From assembly GCA_964581115.1 (NCBI GenBank), contig CAZOMY010000021.1:1-46427 (forward strand): DNA of 46,427 nt, in the 5' to 3' direction. Shown here one piece after another: positions 12,689 to 20,666 of this stretch; position 1 is the stretch's first letter, and every line of letters begins with the position of its first letter. This DNA is from 2-02-FULL-55-14 sp964581115 (GTDB lineage Bacteria > Bacteroidota > Ignavibacteria > UBA10030). The notes below the pieces were generated by a model that saw only the letters and a program-made list of their open reading frames with translations, was not told where the DNA came from and ran no database searches. The translations under genes were made by a program, and so were the position numbers.

Positions 12689-14844
12689 CATTGCACCTTC
12701 GAGGTCCGCAATTCCTTTGCCAGCCGCTCGGCCTTATAGATATCCTCGACCGCCTCGAGAATGCCTGCCGACTGCACGGAAACGGCCCGGTTCACGGTTT
12801 CGTCGAAGATGATGTTGCCCGGCAAACTCTCGATGTTGCCGTCGAAGATGAGGCCGACCACTTCGTGATTCAGGTTGATGACGGCTGAGCCTGAGTTGCC
12901 GCCGATGATGTCGTTCGTCGAAACGAAGTTCAACGGCGTGCTCAGGTCGAAGGTCGGCGGCGGATTGAGCCACTTTGCCGGAAGGTCCCACGCCGGCTTG
13001 CGGTGCGAATAGTACCGGTCGTACATGCCGTAGAAGGTCGTCGTCGGGGGCGCAATCGTGCCGTTGTAGCTGTAACCCTTCACGACGCCGTCGGCGATAC
13101 GGAGGTTGAAGTTCGCATCGGGCGGGATGCTCGTGCCGTACACCTCATACAGCGCCTTGCCCAGCAGCTGTACGCGGGCGGCTTCCTTGCCGCTGATCTC
13201 ATTCCACTGAGCCATCACCTTCTCCGCCGCCTCGCGGCTCTTCGCCACGAACGAGATGATCGGGTCGGTCGAATTCACAATGGCATCCGCCGGTCCGTTC
13301 AGCATCGCCGTGACCTTCTCTTTGTTCATGACGGCCGATTCCTTCAGCAGACGCTGTGCCGCATCGGCCGGAGACTGGCCGCCGAGCAAGCCTGCGACAT
13401 GTGGATTCTTTCCGCCGAGGTCGCGCTGGATCATGGCGAGCTGCATCGTGAGCAAGTCGCGTTCTAGGTCGGCCTCAAGGGTCGCCGGGAATAGGCGGCT
13501 TTTGAAGGTCTCGAGCGCAGGACCTTTGAATCGCCGGTCGCGCTCGGCCTCTGGTCTGCTCATCTGTACCGCATAATCCACGAGGTCGGCTGCCACGCCG
13601 AAGGCCGACGAACGACCGCGCCATTGATAGGCATTCAACTCATGGAAGATGGCCGACTTCGCCGGCTGGTAAGAAGCGATCTCCTCCCAGACCATGCTGT
13701 ACTTCGCTGCCAGCTCCGGCTTCGCCATGACGGCCATGCGGAAGGTCTTCTCAAAGTCCCGCTTCTTGGCCATGATGACGGGGTCCTTGTGTCCGCCGAG
13801 ATAGCCGCCGATGGCCTTCTGTGAATTCTCGAGCCCGAACAGGCGCGTCTGATACTGTTGGCGCTTGTCCGGATGGTTGGCAATGAACGAGGAGTAGATC
13901 GTCACCATGTTCTGGATCAGATCGAGCTGGTAGGCGTACCGATAATCGCGGTTGAACTCCAGCTGAGAGACGGTCAACAGGCGGTTCGTCGTGCCGGGAT
14001 TGCCGATGACGAATACGGCGTTGCCTTCCTTGGCTCCCTCAACCGACCACTTGAAGAAGTTCTTCGTCTTCAGCGGCTGATCGTTCTCGTAGACGCGGTA
14101 GAACGACACGTCGACGTCGTACCGCGGATACGTGAAATTGTCCGGGTCGCCGCCGTAGAACGCGATCTGCGTTTCGGGGGCGAACACCATCCGGATGTCG
14201 GTGTAACGCTTGTAGCCGTAGAGCGAGTACCGGCCGCCGTTGAAGAAGGTGACGACGCTGAACACCATCGAGTCTTTCGTCATCTCCTTATACTTCGCGG
14301 CGAAGCGTTGCTGGATCTCCATCATCTTCGCGCTTCGCTTCTGCACCTTTTCTTCGTCGGTGGCGCCGCTATCGAAGGCTTGCTGCACCTCGGCCGTCAC
14401 GTCGTCGATGACGATGAGCTGGTCGATGTAGTAGTTCGGGATCTTGCGCTCGTCGGCGAGCGTGGGGGCCCAGAACCCGTTCGTACCCAGGTCCTCGCCC
14501 TCTCTGTTCACGGCATCTAATGAGCCGCGGGCGCAGTGGTGATTCGTCATGACCAAGCCGTCCTCGGAGACGAACGACGCGGTGCAGCCGGGGAGGCGAA
14601 GGGCGGCTAGGCGGGCCTTGTCGAACCATTCCTTGGTTGGATTATAGTTGTACGTCTTGGCAAAATAGTCGACCGGGGGCCAGTCGAACGTCCACATCCG
14701 TCCGGCATCGAACTTGCCGGCCTTGACGTTGGAAACATCGGGGCCCTGCATCATCTCCTGCTTGACTGCTTGCTGGGTGGCGCATCCGGCGAGGACCAGC
14801 GAAGCCATCAGCAGGACTACAAACACATGCGGGAAGCGTTTCAT
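12688..14844 (-). CDS. S46-family dipeptidyl peptidase (DPP7-like), lipoprotein
   Basis: S46 enzymes are chymotrypsin-fold exopeptidases that cut dipeptides from peptides in the periplasm or at the surface. The His region is MTNHHC (His102/103) and the nucleophile is Ser651 in GGNSGSAV. The specificity position after FD is Gly669 (FDGNIES), as in DPP7 (hydrophobic P1), rather than the Arg of DPP11 (acidic P1). The N-terminus is a signal peptide ending in the lipobox LVLAGC, so this is probably a lipoprotein, whereas characterised members are periplasmic. The length is 718 aa, normal. The ATG at 14844 follows AAGGA; the upstream frame is repeat-derived. Its dipeptide products suggest growth on proteinaceous matter. 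Confidence 0.93.
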   Translation of the reverse strand: MKRFPHVFVVLLMASLVLAGCATQQAVKQEMMQGPDVSNVKAGKFDAGRMWTFDWPPVDYFAKTYNYNPTKEWFDKARLAALRLPGCTASFVSEDGLVMTNHHCARGSLDAVNREGEDLGTNGFWAPTLADERKIPNYYIDQLIVIDDVTAEVQQAFDSGATDEEKVQKRSAKMMEIQQRFAAKYKEMTKDSMVFSVVTFFNGGRYSLYGYKRYTDIRMVFAPETQIAFYGGDPDNFTYPRYDVDVSFYRVYENDQPLKTKNFFKWSVEGAKEGNAVFVIGNPGTTNRLLTVSQLEFNRDYRYAYQLDLIQNMVTIYSSFIANHPDKRQQYQTRLFGLENSQKAIGGYLGGHKDPVIMAKKRDFEKTFRMAVMAKPELAAKYSMVWEEIASYQPAKSAIFHELNAYQWRGRSSAFGVAADLVDYAVQMSRPEAERDRRFKGPALETFKSRLFPATLEADLERDLLTMQLAMIQRDLGGKNPHVAGLLGGQSPADAAQRLLKESAVMNKEKVTAMLNGPADAIVNSTDPIISFVAKSREAAEKVMAQWNEISGKEAARVQLLGKALYEVYGTSIPPDANFNLRIADGVVKGYSYNGTIAPPTTTFYGMYDRYYSHRKPAWDLPAKWLNPPPTFDLSTPLNFVSTNDIIGGNSGSAVINLNHEVVGLIFDGNIESLPGNIIFDETVNRAVSVQSAGILEAVEDIYKAERLAKELRTSKVQ

Positions 14845-14901
14845 GAGATGTCCTTCTGAGAGGGGTGAATGGAACGTGTCAATGTACGAGGAAAAGACAT
14901 G

Positions 14902-14972
14902 GCCGCAAAGAACGCAGAGAACACCAAGACCACGTCCATTTTTCTCTTTGAGTTCTTCGTGCTCTTTGCGGC
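14902..14972. mobile_element. Family A MITE-like inverted repeat
   Basis: GCCGCAAAGAACGCAGAG at 14902 faces GTGCTCTTTGCGGC ending at 14972. The element is 71 bp with arms of about 31 bp. The ends are GCCGCAAAGA and TCTTTGCGGC. It sits in the leader of the S46 gene, just past the end of the beta-lactamase-like gene. Confidence 0.75.
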
Positions 14973-14999
14973 TAATCGCCTTGTTCGGCGCGCTTCTGG

Positions 15000-15911
15000 C
15001 TATTTCGCCCATTTCTCATGTCCGGGAACGGGCCTCCAGCCGAAATCGGGCTCAAAGTAGTTCCACAGAAGGCGAGAGACCGTCCGGATCAGGACGTAGC
15101 CCTCATTGTCGTAGACCCAGCTGGTGTCCTCCTGGTCCTTGGTGATGACGCAGAAGACATAGTCGCCGTGCGGAGCGTTGACCAGCACCACCTCCGAGCG
15201 CGACCGGTCGACGGCTCCTTGCTTCGAGGCGGCGTTGATCACCGGCGGGATCTCGGAGAGGGCCTCGCCGCTCCAGTAGATATTGCTCAGCACGCGGTAC
15301 ATTTCGTCGCTGGCGCCGGGACTGACCGCACGTCCCTCGCGGATCTGCACAAGCAGGTTGGCCATTTCGCGAGGTGTCGTGACGCCCCATCCGAACCGCG
15401 ACCGCATCGCTTCACGTCCGGGCGTGCGCGAGTTGACGCGCGTCTGCATGTAGCCGTTCCGTTCCATCCACGAGTTGATCGTCGTGCCCGTGCCTGCCAG
15501 CGACTGGAGCCACAGACTGGCCGTGTTGTCGCTGGTGGAGATCATCAGCATCACGACCTTGCTGAGCGTGATCTTCGCGCTGTCGGCGAACGAGCCGAGA
15601 ATGTCGACACCCGCGTAGAGGAGGGAATCGCGGTACACCATCTCGGCATGATAGTCGAGCTCACCGCTTTCGATCTTGTCGAACACACCGCACAGGATCG
15701 GCACCTTGATCATGCTGGCGGTGGGGAAGAGCGTGTCGGCATTGATGGCGACCGTCTCGCCGGTGCGGAGGTGGCGGACGTAGATGCCGACGGTGCCGCG
15801 GACCTTCGAAGCGGCTTGGTGTAACGACGCTTCAAGATTCGGTTGTGCGATCGCAGTGCAGGTCAGAAGCAGGAGGGTGAGGAGAAGCGGGAGGAGATGG
15901 CGGAAGTTCAT
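15000..15911 (-). CDS. Class A beta-lactamase-fold serine hydrolase, secreted
   Basis: This 303-aa protein has a signal peptide (hydrophobic residues 5-20, AIAQ cleavage region). It has the class A active-site layout: SxxK as Ser66-Lys69 (PTASMIK) and SDN at 127-129 (STSDN). The KTG triad is represented by KQG at 230-232, an atypical version. It could be a beta-lactamase or a penicillin-binding/peptidoglycan-acting relative; the KQG change argues against assuming antibiotic resistance. Its start codon overlaps the stop of the upstream cyclase-TPR gene (ATGA), so translation is coupled. That links envelope hydrolase production to a signalling protein. Confidence 0.85.
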   Translation of the reverse strand: MNFRHLLPLLLTLLLLTCTAIAQPNLEASLHQAASKVRGTVGIYVRHLRTGETVAINADTLFPTASMIKVPILCGVFDKIESGELDYHAEMVYRDSLLYAGVDILGSFADSAKITLSKVVMLMISTSDNTASLWLQSLAGTGTTINSWMERNGYMQTRVNSRTPGREAMRSRFGWGVTTPREMANLLVQIREGRAVSPGASDEMYRVLSNIYWSGEALSEIPPVINAASKQGAVDRSRSEVVLVNAPHGDYVFCVITKDQEDTSWVYDNEGYVLIRTVSRLLWNYFEPDFGWRPVPGHEKWAK

Positions 15912-18031
15912 GGCTCAAGTCCGATGGCTCTGATGATGGCCTGAAAACGCGGGTGGTTGCGGACGCTCGGAAGCATGGGCTCGGCCTTGATGTAGACGAG
16001 CAAGCCCTCCCTCTGGGCCAGGGAGGCTTCCATCAGGTCGAAGGCTTTGTCATTCTCCCCCAGGCCGAAATACACCATGCTTCGCACCCAGGGTGAGACG
16101 GTCTGCGTGCGCGCCAGGCTGTCGATCTCTGCCAGAACGCCGAGCGCATCGTTCCGCCGTCCCGCAATTGCGTACGCGTGGCCCAGGTCGGCAAGGATCA
16201 CCGGTCTCCGGCCGGAAAGGCGCGTGGCACGTTCCAAGGTGCTGATCGACTCCTGGATCCGGCCGATGTACCCATAGGCCAAGCCGAGCGCGAATTGGCC
16301 TTCAGCATACTCGGGATATTCCCGTACGACGCTTTCCAGCTGACGGATCGCGCGGTCGAATTGCCGGTCGAACGCCAGGACGCGTCCAAGCCCTGTGCCG
16401 ACACTCGGAGAGCGCGGGTCGAGTGCGAAGGCCCTTTCCATCTCAATGACGCCGCCCCGCGTATCGCCGCGTAGAGATAAGAAGAGGCCTCTCCATTCAT
16501 GGATGCGCGCATCGCCCGGCTTCAAGGTGACGGCGGCCGCGAAGCATGTATCGGCGGCGGACCAATTCCAGTCGAGCCGGTACTGGAGATATCCAAGTAC
16601 CGCAAGGGCGTCGGCAGATCGTGGTTGAAGGGTGAGGGCCCGCATAATGGCCGTTCGCGCATCATCCACGGCGCGGTCGCGCGGGACATTTCCGTACCCG
16701 GCTCCCGCGAAAAGGATGTTACATTCGGCCAGGCCAATCCACGTATCTGCATAATCCGGGTCGGCATCCGTCGCTCCAAGGAAATACACCAACGCTTTCT
16801 GGACGTCTTCCGAAGTTCGGCGGTGCAAATGGTGCCGTCCAAGGAGCACCAACCGATATGCTTCGGCAGAGGTCGTGCCGCGCTGCTGGAGGTCAGCCCG
16901 CTCGACATCGAGCAGTTGTACCCGTAGCGCAGAGGCGACCCGCAAAGCAATATCATTCTGCACCGCCAGCACATCCCGCATCTCGCGGTCATACTCCTCC
17001 GTCCACACGACCTTTCCGCTCGAAACATCGATAAGGCGAACGAGGATCCTGGCGCGCTCACCGGCGCGGCGTACGCTACCTCCGAGCACCGTCCCGGCGT
17101 TGAGTTCCCGGCTCACGATTCCCACGTCCATGCCGGCTTGGCGATAGTGCATGGCCGATGTGCGGGCGATGACCTCCAGGCCGCTGATCCGGGCGAGCGA
17201 TGAGATGAGTTCTTCGGTGATCCCGTCGGCAAAGTAGGCATCGCCCGATCCGGGGCTCAAATCCTCGAGCGGGAGAACGGCAATGCGACGAATAGGCGCG
17301 GGGTCGGAAAACCATCCGCGGATGGACCAAGCGAACCATCCAATAAACGCAAGCGCTAACAGTGAGGCAGCAGCACGCCGCCAAGGAATGACCCGCCAAT
17401 GACTGGTCCGGCGGCGGCCAGAGGCCCAAGGCATCTGAATCGCGTATAGGCGGAGGGGCAGGTTGATGTTCTTCAGGTCCCGTTCGCCGAGCGGGAGCAA
17501 AGGATGGTCGATCTTGTTCTGGACCTGGCGTGCGACGTCCTCGGAGAGGCACACGCCTCCCGGTTCGGCCAGTGGCTCGATGCGAGACGCAATGTTGACG
17601 CCGTCGCCGTACACGTCATGGTCGCGGTGAACGACATCACCAACATGCAGGCCGATGCGAAGGAGGATCCTGCGGTCGGCGGGAGTAGAGGCGTTGCGGT
17701 CGCGCAGGGCGCGCTGGATCCCGACGGCGCAACGAACCGCGTCGAGCGCACTGTCGAACTCGACAAGGAACGCATCGCCGATCGTCTTGATCTCCCGGCC
17801 ACGATGCGCCAGAAGGAGCGGACGCACGAGGGCGCGGTGCTCCTCAAGCAGTTGAAGCGCGCGCGTCTCATCCTGCTGCGATAGAGCACTGTAGCCCACC
17901 ATGTCGGTGAACATGATGGCGGCCAACCGGCGCTCCGATCCACTCTCCTCGGGATACTCGGTCATCATCGATGCAGGGATGGAACGAAAGTAGCCCGAAA
18001 TCGAGCCAAGGTCAACGCTCTCGCGTTGCAT
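15908..18031 (-). CDS. Class III nucleotidyl cyclase with TM, TolB-N-like and TPR domains
   Basis: The protein has about 707 aa. An N-terminal class III cyclase domain (about 30-200) has the metal-binding FTDMVGYSAL and TIGDAFLVEFDS motifs. One transmembrane helix follows (SLLALAFIGWFAWSI). Next is a FlgO/TolB-N-like segment (RIAVLPLEDLSPGSGDAYFADGITEELISSL) found in many adenylate cyclase/TPR proteins, then several TPR repeats to the C-terminus. It probably makes cAMP in response to a signal read by the C-terminal part. The ATG at 18031 is used; a TTG at 18040 and ATGs near 17968 are alternatives, and no start has an ideal Shine-Dalgarno. The 3' end overlaps the beta-lactamase-like gene by 4 bp. 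Confidence 0.88.
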   Translation of the reverse strand: MQRESVDLGSISGYFRSIPASMMTEYPEESGSERRLAAIMFTDMVGYSALSQQDETRALQLLEEHRALVRPLLLAHRGREIKTIGDAFLVEFDSALDAVRCAVGIQRALRDRNASTPADRRILLRIGLHVGDVVHRDHDVYGDGVNIASRIEPLAEPGGVCLSEDVARQVQNKIDHPLLPLGERDLKNINLPLRLYAIQMPWASGRRRTSHWRVIPWRRAAASLLALAFIGWFAWSIRGWFSDPAPIRRIAVLPLEDLSPGSGDAYFADGITEELISSLARISGLEVIARTSAMHYRQAGMDVGIVSRELNAGTVLGGSVRRAGERARILVRLIDVSSGKVVWTEEYDREMRDVLAVQNDIALRVASALRVQLLDVERADLQQRGTTSAEAYRLVLLGRHHLHRRTSEDVQKALVYFLGATDADPDYADTWIGLAECNILFAGAGYGNVPRDRAVDDARTAIMRALTLQPRSADALAVLGYLQYRLDWNWSAADTCFAAAVTLKPGDARIHEWRGLFLSLRGDTRGGVIEMERAFALDPRSPSVGTGLGRVLAFDRQFDRAIRQLESVVREYPEYAEGQFALGLAYGYIGRIQESISTLERATRLSGRRPVILADLGHAYAIAGRRNDALGVLAEIDSLARTQTVSPWVRSMVYFGLGENDKAFDLMEASLAQREGLLVYIKAEPMLPSVRNHPRFQAIIRAIGLEP

Positions 18032-18054
18032 TTCCCTCAATGTCCGGGTATCTT
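18026..18054 (+). promoter_or_regulatory. Candidate waaA promoter
   Basis: TTGCAT (18026-18031), 17 bp, TATCTT (18049-18054), placing the start of transcription about 17 bp before the waaA ATG. The -35 is the same TTGCAT as at argC. It overlaps the 5' end of the divergent cyclase gene. Confidence 0.4.
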
Positions 18055-18077
18055 GGATGCCCCCGCCTTGAGCCTAC

Positions 18078-19391
18078 ATGCGAACCGCCTGGAAGGTCAT
18101 CTACGACGTCGTTCTCATTCCCTCGCTCGCCGCGGCGCTCCGGCTGGCGGCGTTGGGCAATGGCAAGATCCGGCGCGGACTCCAGGGACGTCGCGGACTC
18201 TTTGCAACGCTTGAAGCAGCGGCCACACGACTCAAGCCCGGCAAGCGGATCTGGGTTCACTCGTCGTCCATGGGAGAGTTCGAACAGGCGAAGCCGATCA
18301 TCGCTGCGTTGAAGCAGAGGCATCCCGATACGCGGATCATCGTCAGCTTCTTCTCTCCGTCAGGATACGATCATTCGAGATCGTACAAGCTCGCTGACAT
18401 CATCACCTACATTCCCTTCGATACGTCAGCGAACGCGCGCCGATTCCTCGACGTCATCCGACCCGACGCGGCGGTCATGGTGCGCTACGATGTCTGGCCG
18501 AATCATATCCATGAATGCGGCCGGCGCGGCATCCCCGTCTTCCTGGCCAACGCGACCATGCGGGCGACGTCGCCTCGATTGCGTCGTCCCTGGCGATCGT
18601 TCCACCGCCACCTCTACGATCAGATGACGGCCATCCTGACCGTTTCGGCGGCTGACGCAGAGAACTTCGCTCAATTCAGAACGGAGCGTGTGGTCATCGC
18701 TCCGGTGGGTGAGACCCGCTACGACCAGGTACTGCAGCGCAGCGCCGAGGCAAGAAAAAGGCACCTCATCCCACCGTCGATCCTGAAAAAGAAGCGGGTG
18801 ATCGTCGCCGGCAGCACGTGGCCGGAAGATGAGGAGGTCCTGCTTCCCACCGTCAAGAAGCTTCTGGAATACGACCCGGGGATCCTGCTCATCCTCGTGC
18901 CTCACGAGCCGTCGGAGGAGGCGCTCGACCAGATCGAACGGACATTCGGGAATGGAGTGACGTCGATCCGTTTCTCCGACCTGAACGATTACGACGGTGA
19001 GCAGGTGATCATCGTCGATAGTGTCGGGATCCTGATGGCGCTGTACCAGTACGCGCACGTTGCCTACGTCGGCGGGTCGTTCAAACAGAACGTTCACAAC
19101 GTGCTTGAGCCGGCGGTCTACGGCATTCCGGTCATCTACGGGCCCAAATGCCGTAATTCGCAGGAGGCGATCACGCTCGCAACACGGGAAGGAGGATTCA
19201 TCGTGCAGGGCTCGACCGACCTGTATCGACTGTTGCGGACGCTTCTTGCCGACCCAAAGGCGCGAACAAAGGCCGGCACCGCAGCGCTGAGGCTGGTGGA
19301 AGAGAATGCCGGCGCAACCGAACGATTCCTCGGCTACCTTGAGCCTGTCCTGTGGCCCGCGCCCCCGCGAAAACGGAGGTCTTCAAGCTGA
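18078..19391 (+). CDS. waaA: 3-deoxy-D-manno-octulosonic acid (Kdo) transferase
   Basis: WaaA/KdtA transfers Kdo from CMP-Kdo to lipid A precursor at the inner face of the cytoplasmic membrane, so the organism makes LPS. The N-terminal membrane anchor is residues 5-25. The catalytic Glu lies in SSSMGEFEQA, with the family motif YDVWPNH. The C-terminal GT-B half has the nucleotide-sugar motif EPAVYGIPVIYGP. The length is 437 aa, normal. The ATG at 18078 matches the family N-terminus. It is divergent from the cyclase gene with 46 bp between starts, and first in a rightward set with larC and priA. Confidence 0.94.
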   Translation: MRTAWKVIYDVVLIPSLAAALRLAALGNGKIRRGLQGRRGLFATLEAAATRLKPGKRIWVHSSSMGEFEQAKPIIAALKQRHPDTRIIVSFFSPSGYDHSRSYKLADIITYIPFDTSANARRFLDVIRPDAAVMVRYDVWPNHIHECGRRGIPVFLANATMRATSPRLRRPWRSFHRHLYDQMTAILTVSAADAENFAQFRTERVVIAPVGETRYDQVLQRSAEARKRHLIPPSILKKKRVIVAGSTWPEDEEVLLPTVKKLLEYDPGILLILVPHEPSEEALDQIERTFGNGVTSIRFSDLNDYDGEQVIIVDSVGILMALYQYAHVAYVGGSFKQNVHNVLEPAVYGIPVIYGPKCRNSQEAITLATREGGFIVQGSTDLYRLLRTLLADPKARTKAGTAALRLVEENAGATERFLGYLEPVLWPAPPRKRRSSS

Positions 19392-19453
19392 TGATCCGCC
19401 ACAAAGTGGCTGCCCACCTTCAAGAACTCACAGGAGAGGGGCTCCACGGCGAT

Positions 19454-19486
19454 CCCTGATCCGCAATCCGAAATCCGCAATCTTAG
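19454..19486. repeat. Family C single arm upstream of larC
   Basis: ATCCGCAATCCGAAATCCGC words lie in the waaA-larC gap, ending about 10 bp before the larC ATG. No facing arm is evident. Confidence 0.6.
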
Positions 19487-19495
19487 AATCCGTCC

Positions 19496-20662
19496 ATGCG
19501 TATCGCGTTCTTCGATGTCTTCTCCGGCATTTCCGGAGATATGACCCTCGGCGCCCTCGTCCACGCCGGCATGCCATTCGACACGCTCGTTGCCGAGCTG
19601 CAGAAACTGGGTGTCCCCGGATTCGAGCTCGAGGCAAAACACATCACGCGCAACGGCATCGACGCCGTGAAGCTCGACGTTGTGATCACCGACCAGCCGA
19701 AGTATCACCGCCATCTCAAGGACATCGAAGCCATCATCGACGGCGGTACGTTCTCCGACGGGGTCAAGACGACGGCCAAAAGGATCTTCCGCGAGATCGC
19801 CGTGGCTGAGGCGAAGGTACACGGTTCAACGCTCGAAAAGGTCCATTTCCACGAAGTGGGCGCCATCGATTCCATCGTCGACATTGTCGGGACGGCCATC
19901 TGTCTGGACCATCTTCGGATCGAACGCGTGTACTCATCAGCCGTTCGAACCGGCAGCGGGGGAACCGTCAAGACGCAGCACGGCATCATGCCCATCCCCG
20001 CCCCGGCGACACTCGAGATCCTGAAAGGGTACCCGACCGTTCCGACCGATATTCCCGTGGAACTCACGACTCCGACGGGAGCGGCGATCATCAAGGCGCT
20101 ATCGTCCGGCGTGATCACGCTGGAACGGCTGCGGGTCGAATCGATCGGCTATGGGGCAGGGACGAAGGAGATCCCGCAGATCCCCAATCTGTTGCGCGTT
20201 GCCGTGGGCGAGCTGGAGCCCGCGCTTGACCAGGACGAGGTCGTTTCAGTCGAAACGAACATCGACGATATGAACCCCGAGATCATGCCGTATGTCATCG
20301 AGCGCCTGCTGGCCGTTGGAGCGCACGATGCGTACCTGATCCCGATCCTGATGAAAAAGGGGCGACCCGGCATGTTGCTGTCGATCCTGACGGAGCGGCG
20401 TGTGCTCGAGCCGGTGCTCCACGTGGTCTTCCGCGAGACGACGACGCTGGGCGTCCGCATCCAACCGATCGAACGTCGCAAAGTGCGCCGGGCGTCGCGA
20501 ACGGTGACGACGTCGTTCGGTGAGACGAAGGTCAAAGTGGTGGTCCACGACGGCGGCGAACGCCTCATCCCCGAGCACGACGAGTGCCGCCGGATCGCGA
20601 CCGAACGCAACCTTCCGCTCAAGGAGGTCTACCGGATACTTGAGCGGGAACTGGCAGGATGA
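19496..20662 (+). CDS. larC: Nickel-pincer cofactor biosynthesis protein LarC
   Basis: LarC is a CTP-dependent cyclometallase that inserts nickel into the pyridinium-derived pincer cofactor used by lactate racemase and related enzymes. Residues 1-30 carry the family signature (FDVFSGISGDMTLGALV). KVHFHEVGAIDSIVDIVG and the C-terminal VETNIDDMNPEIMP follow. The reading frame is continuous over 388 aa, unlike Lactobacillus plantarum, where LarC is made by frameshifting. No larA, larB or larE lies in the window, so its partner enzyme is elsewhere. The priA start is 4 bp downstream, indicating one transcript. Confidence 0.94.
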   Translation: MRIAFFDVFSGISGDMTLGALVHAGMPFDTLVAELQKLGVPGFELEAKHITRNGIDAVKLDVVITDQPKYHRHLKDIEAIIDGGTFSDGVKTTAKRIFREIAVAEAKVHGSTLEKVHFHEVGAIDSIVDIVGTAICLDHLRIERVYSSAVRTGSGGTVKTQHGIMPIPAPATLEILKGYPTVPTDIPVELTTPTGAAIIKALSSGVITLERLRVESIGYGAGTKEIPQIPNLLRVAVGELEPALDQDEVVSVETNIDDMNPEIMPYVIERLLAVGAHDAYLIPILMKKGRPGMLLSILTERRVLEPVLHVVFRETTTLGVRIQPIERRKVRRASRTVTTSFGETKVKVVVHDGGERLIPEHDECRRIATERNLPLKEVYRILERELAG

Positions 20663-20666
20663 ACGG

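Noticed and set aside
14845..15012. N-terminal extension of the S46 frame to 15012 (also S9 to 25923, hpnD to 29521, CHASE2 cyclase to 32762, VOC to 11987)
   Set aside because: The extensions translate repeat or neighbouring-gene sequence, and the internal starts have Shine-Dalgarno sites, signal peptides or family-consistent starts.
15000..15911. Annotating the class A-like protein as an antibiotic-resistance beta-lactamase
   Set aside because: The KQG variant and the cyclase coupling make that assignment unsafe.
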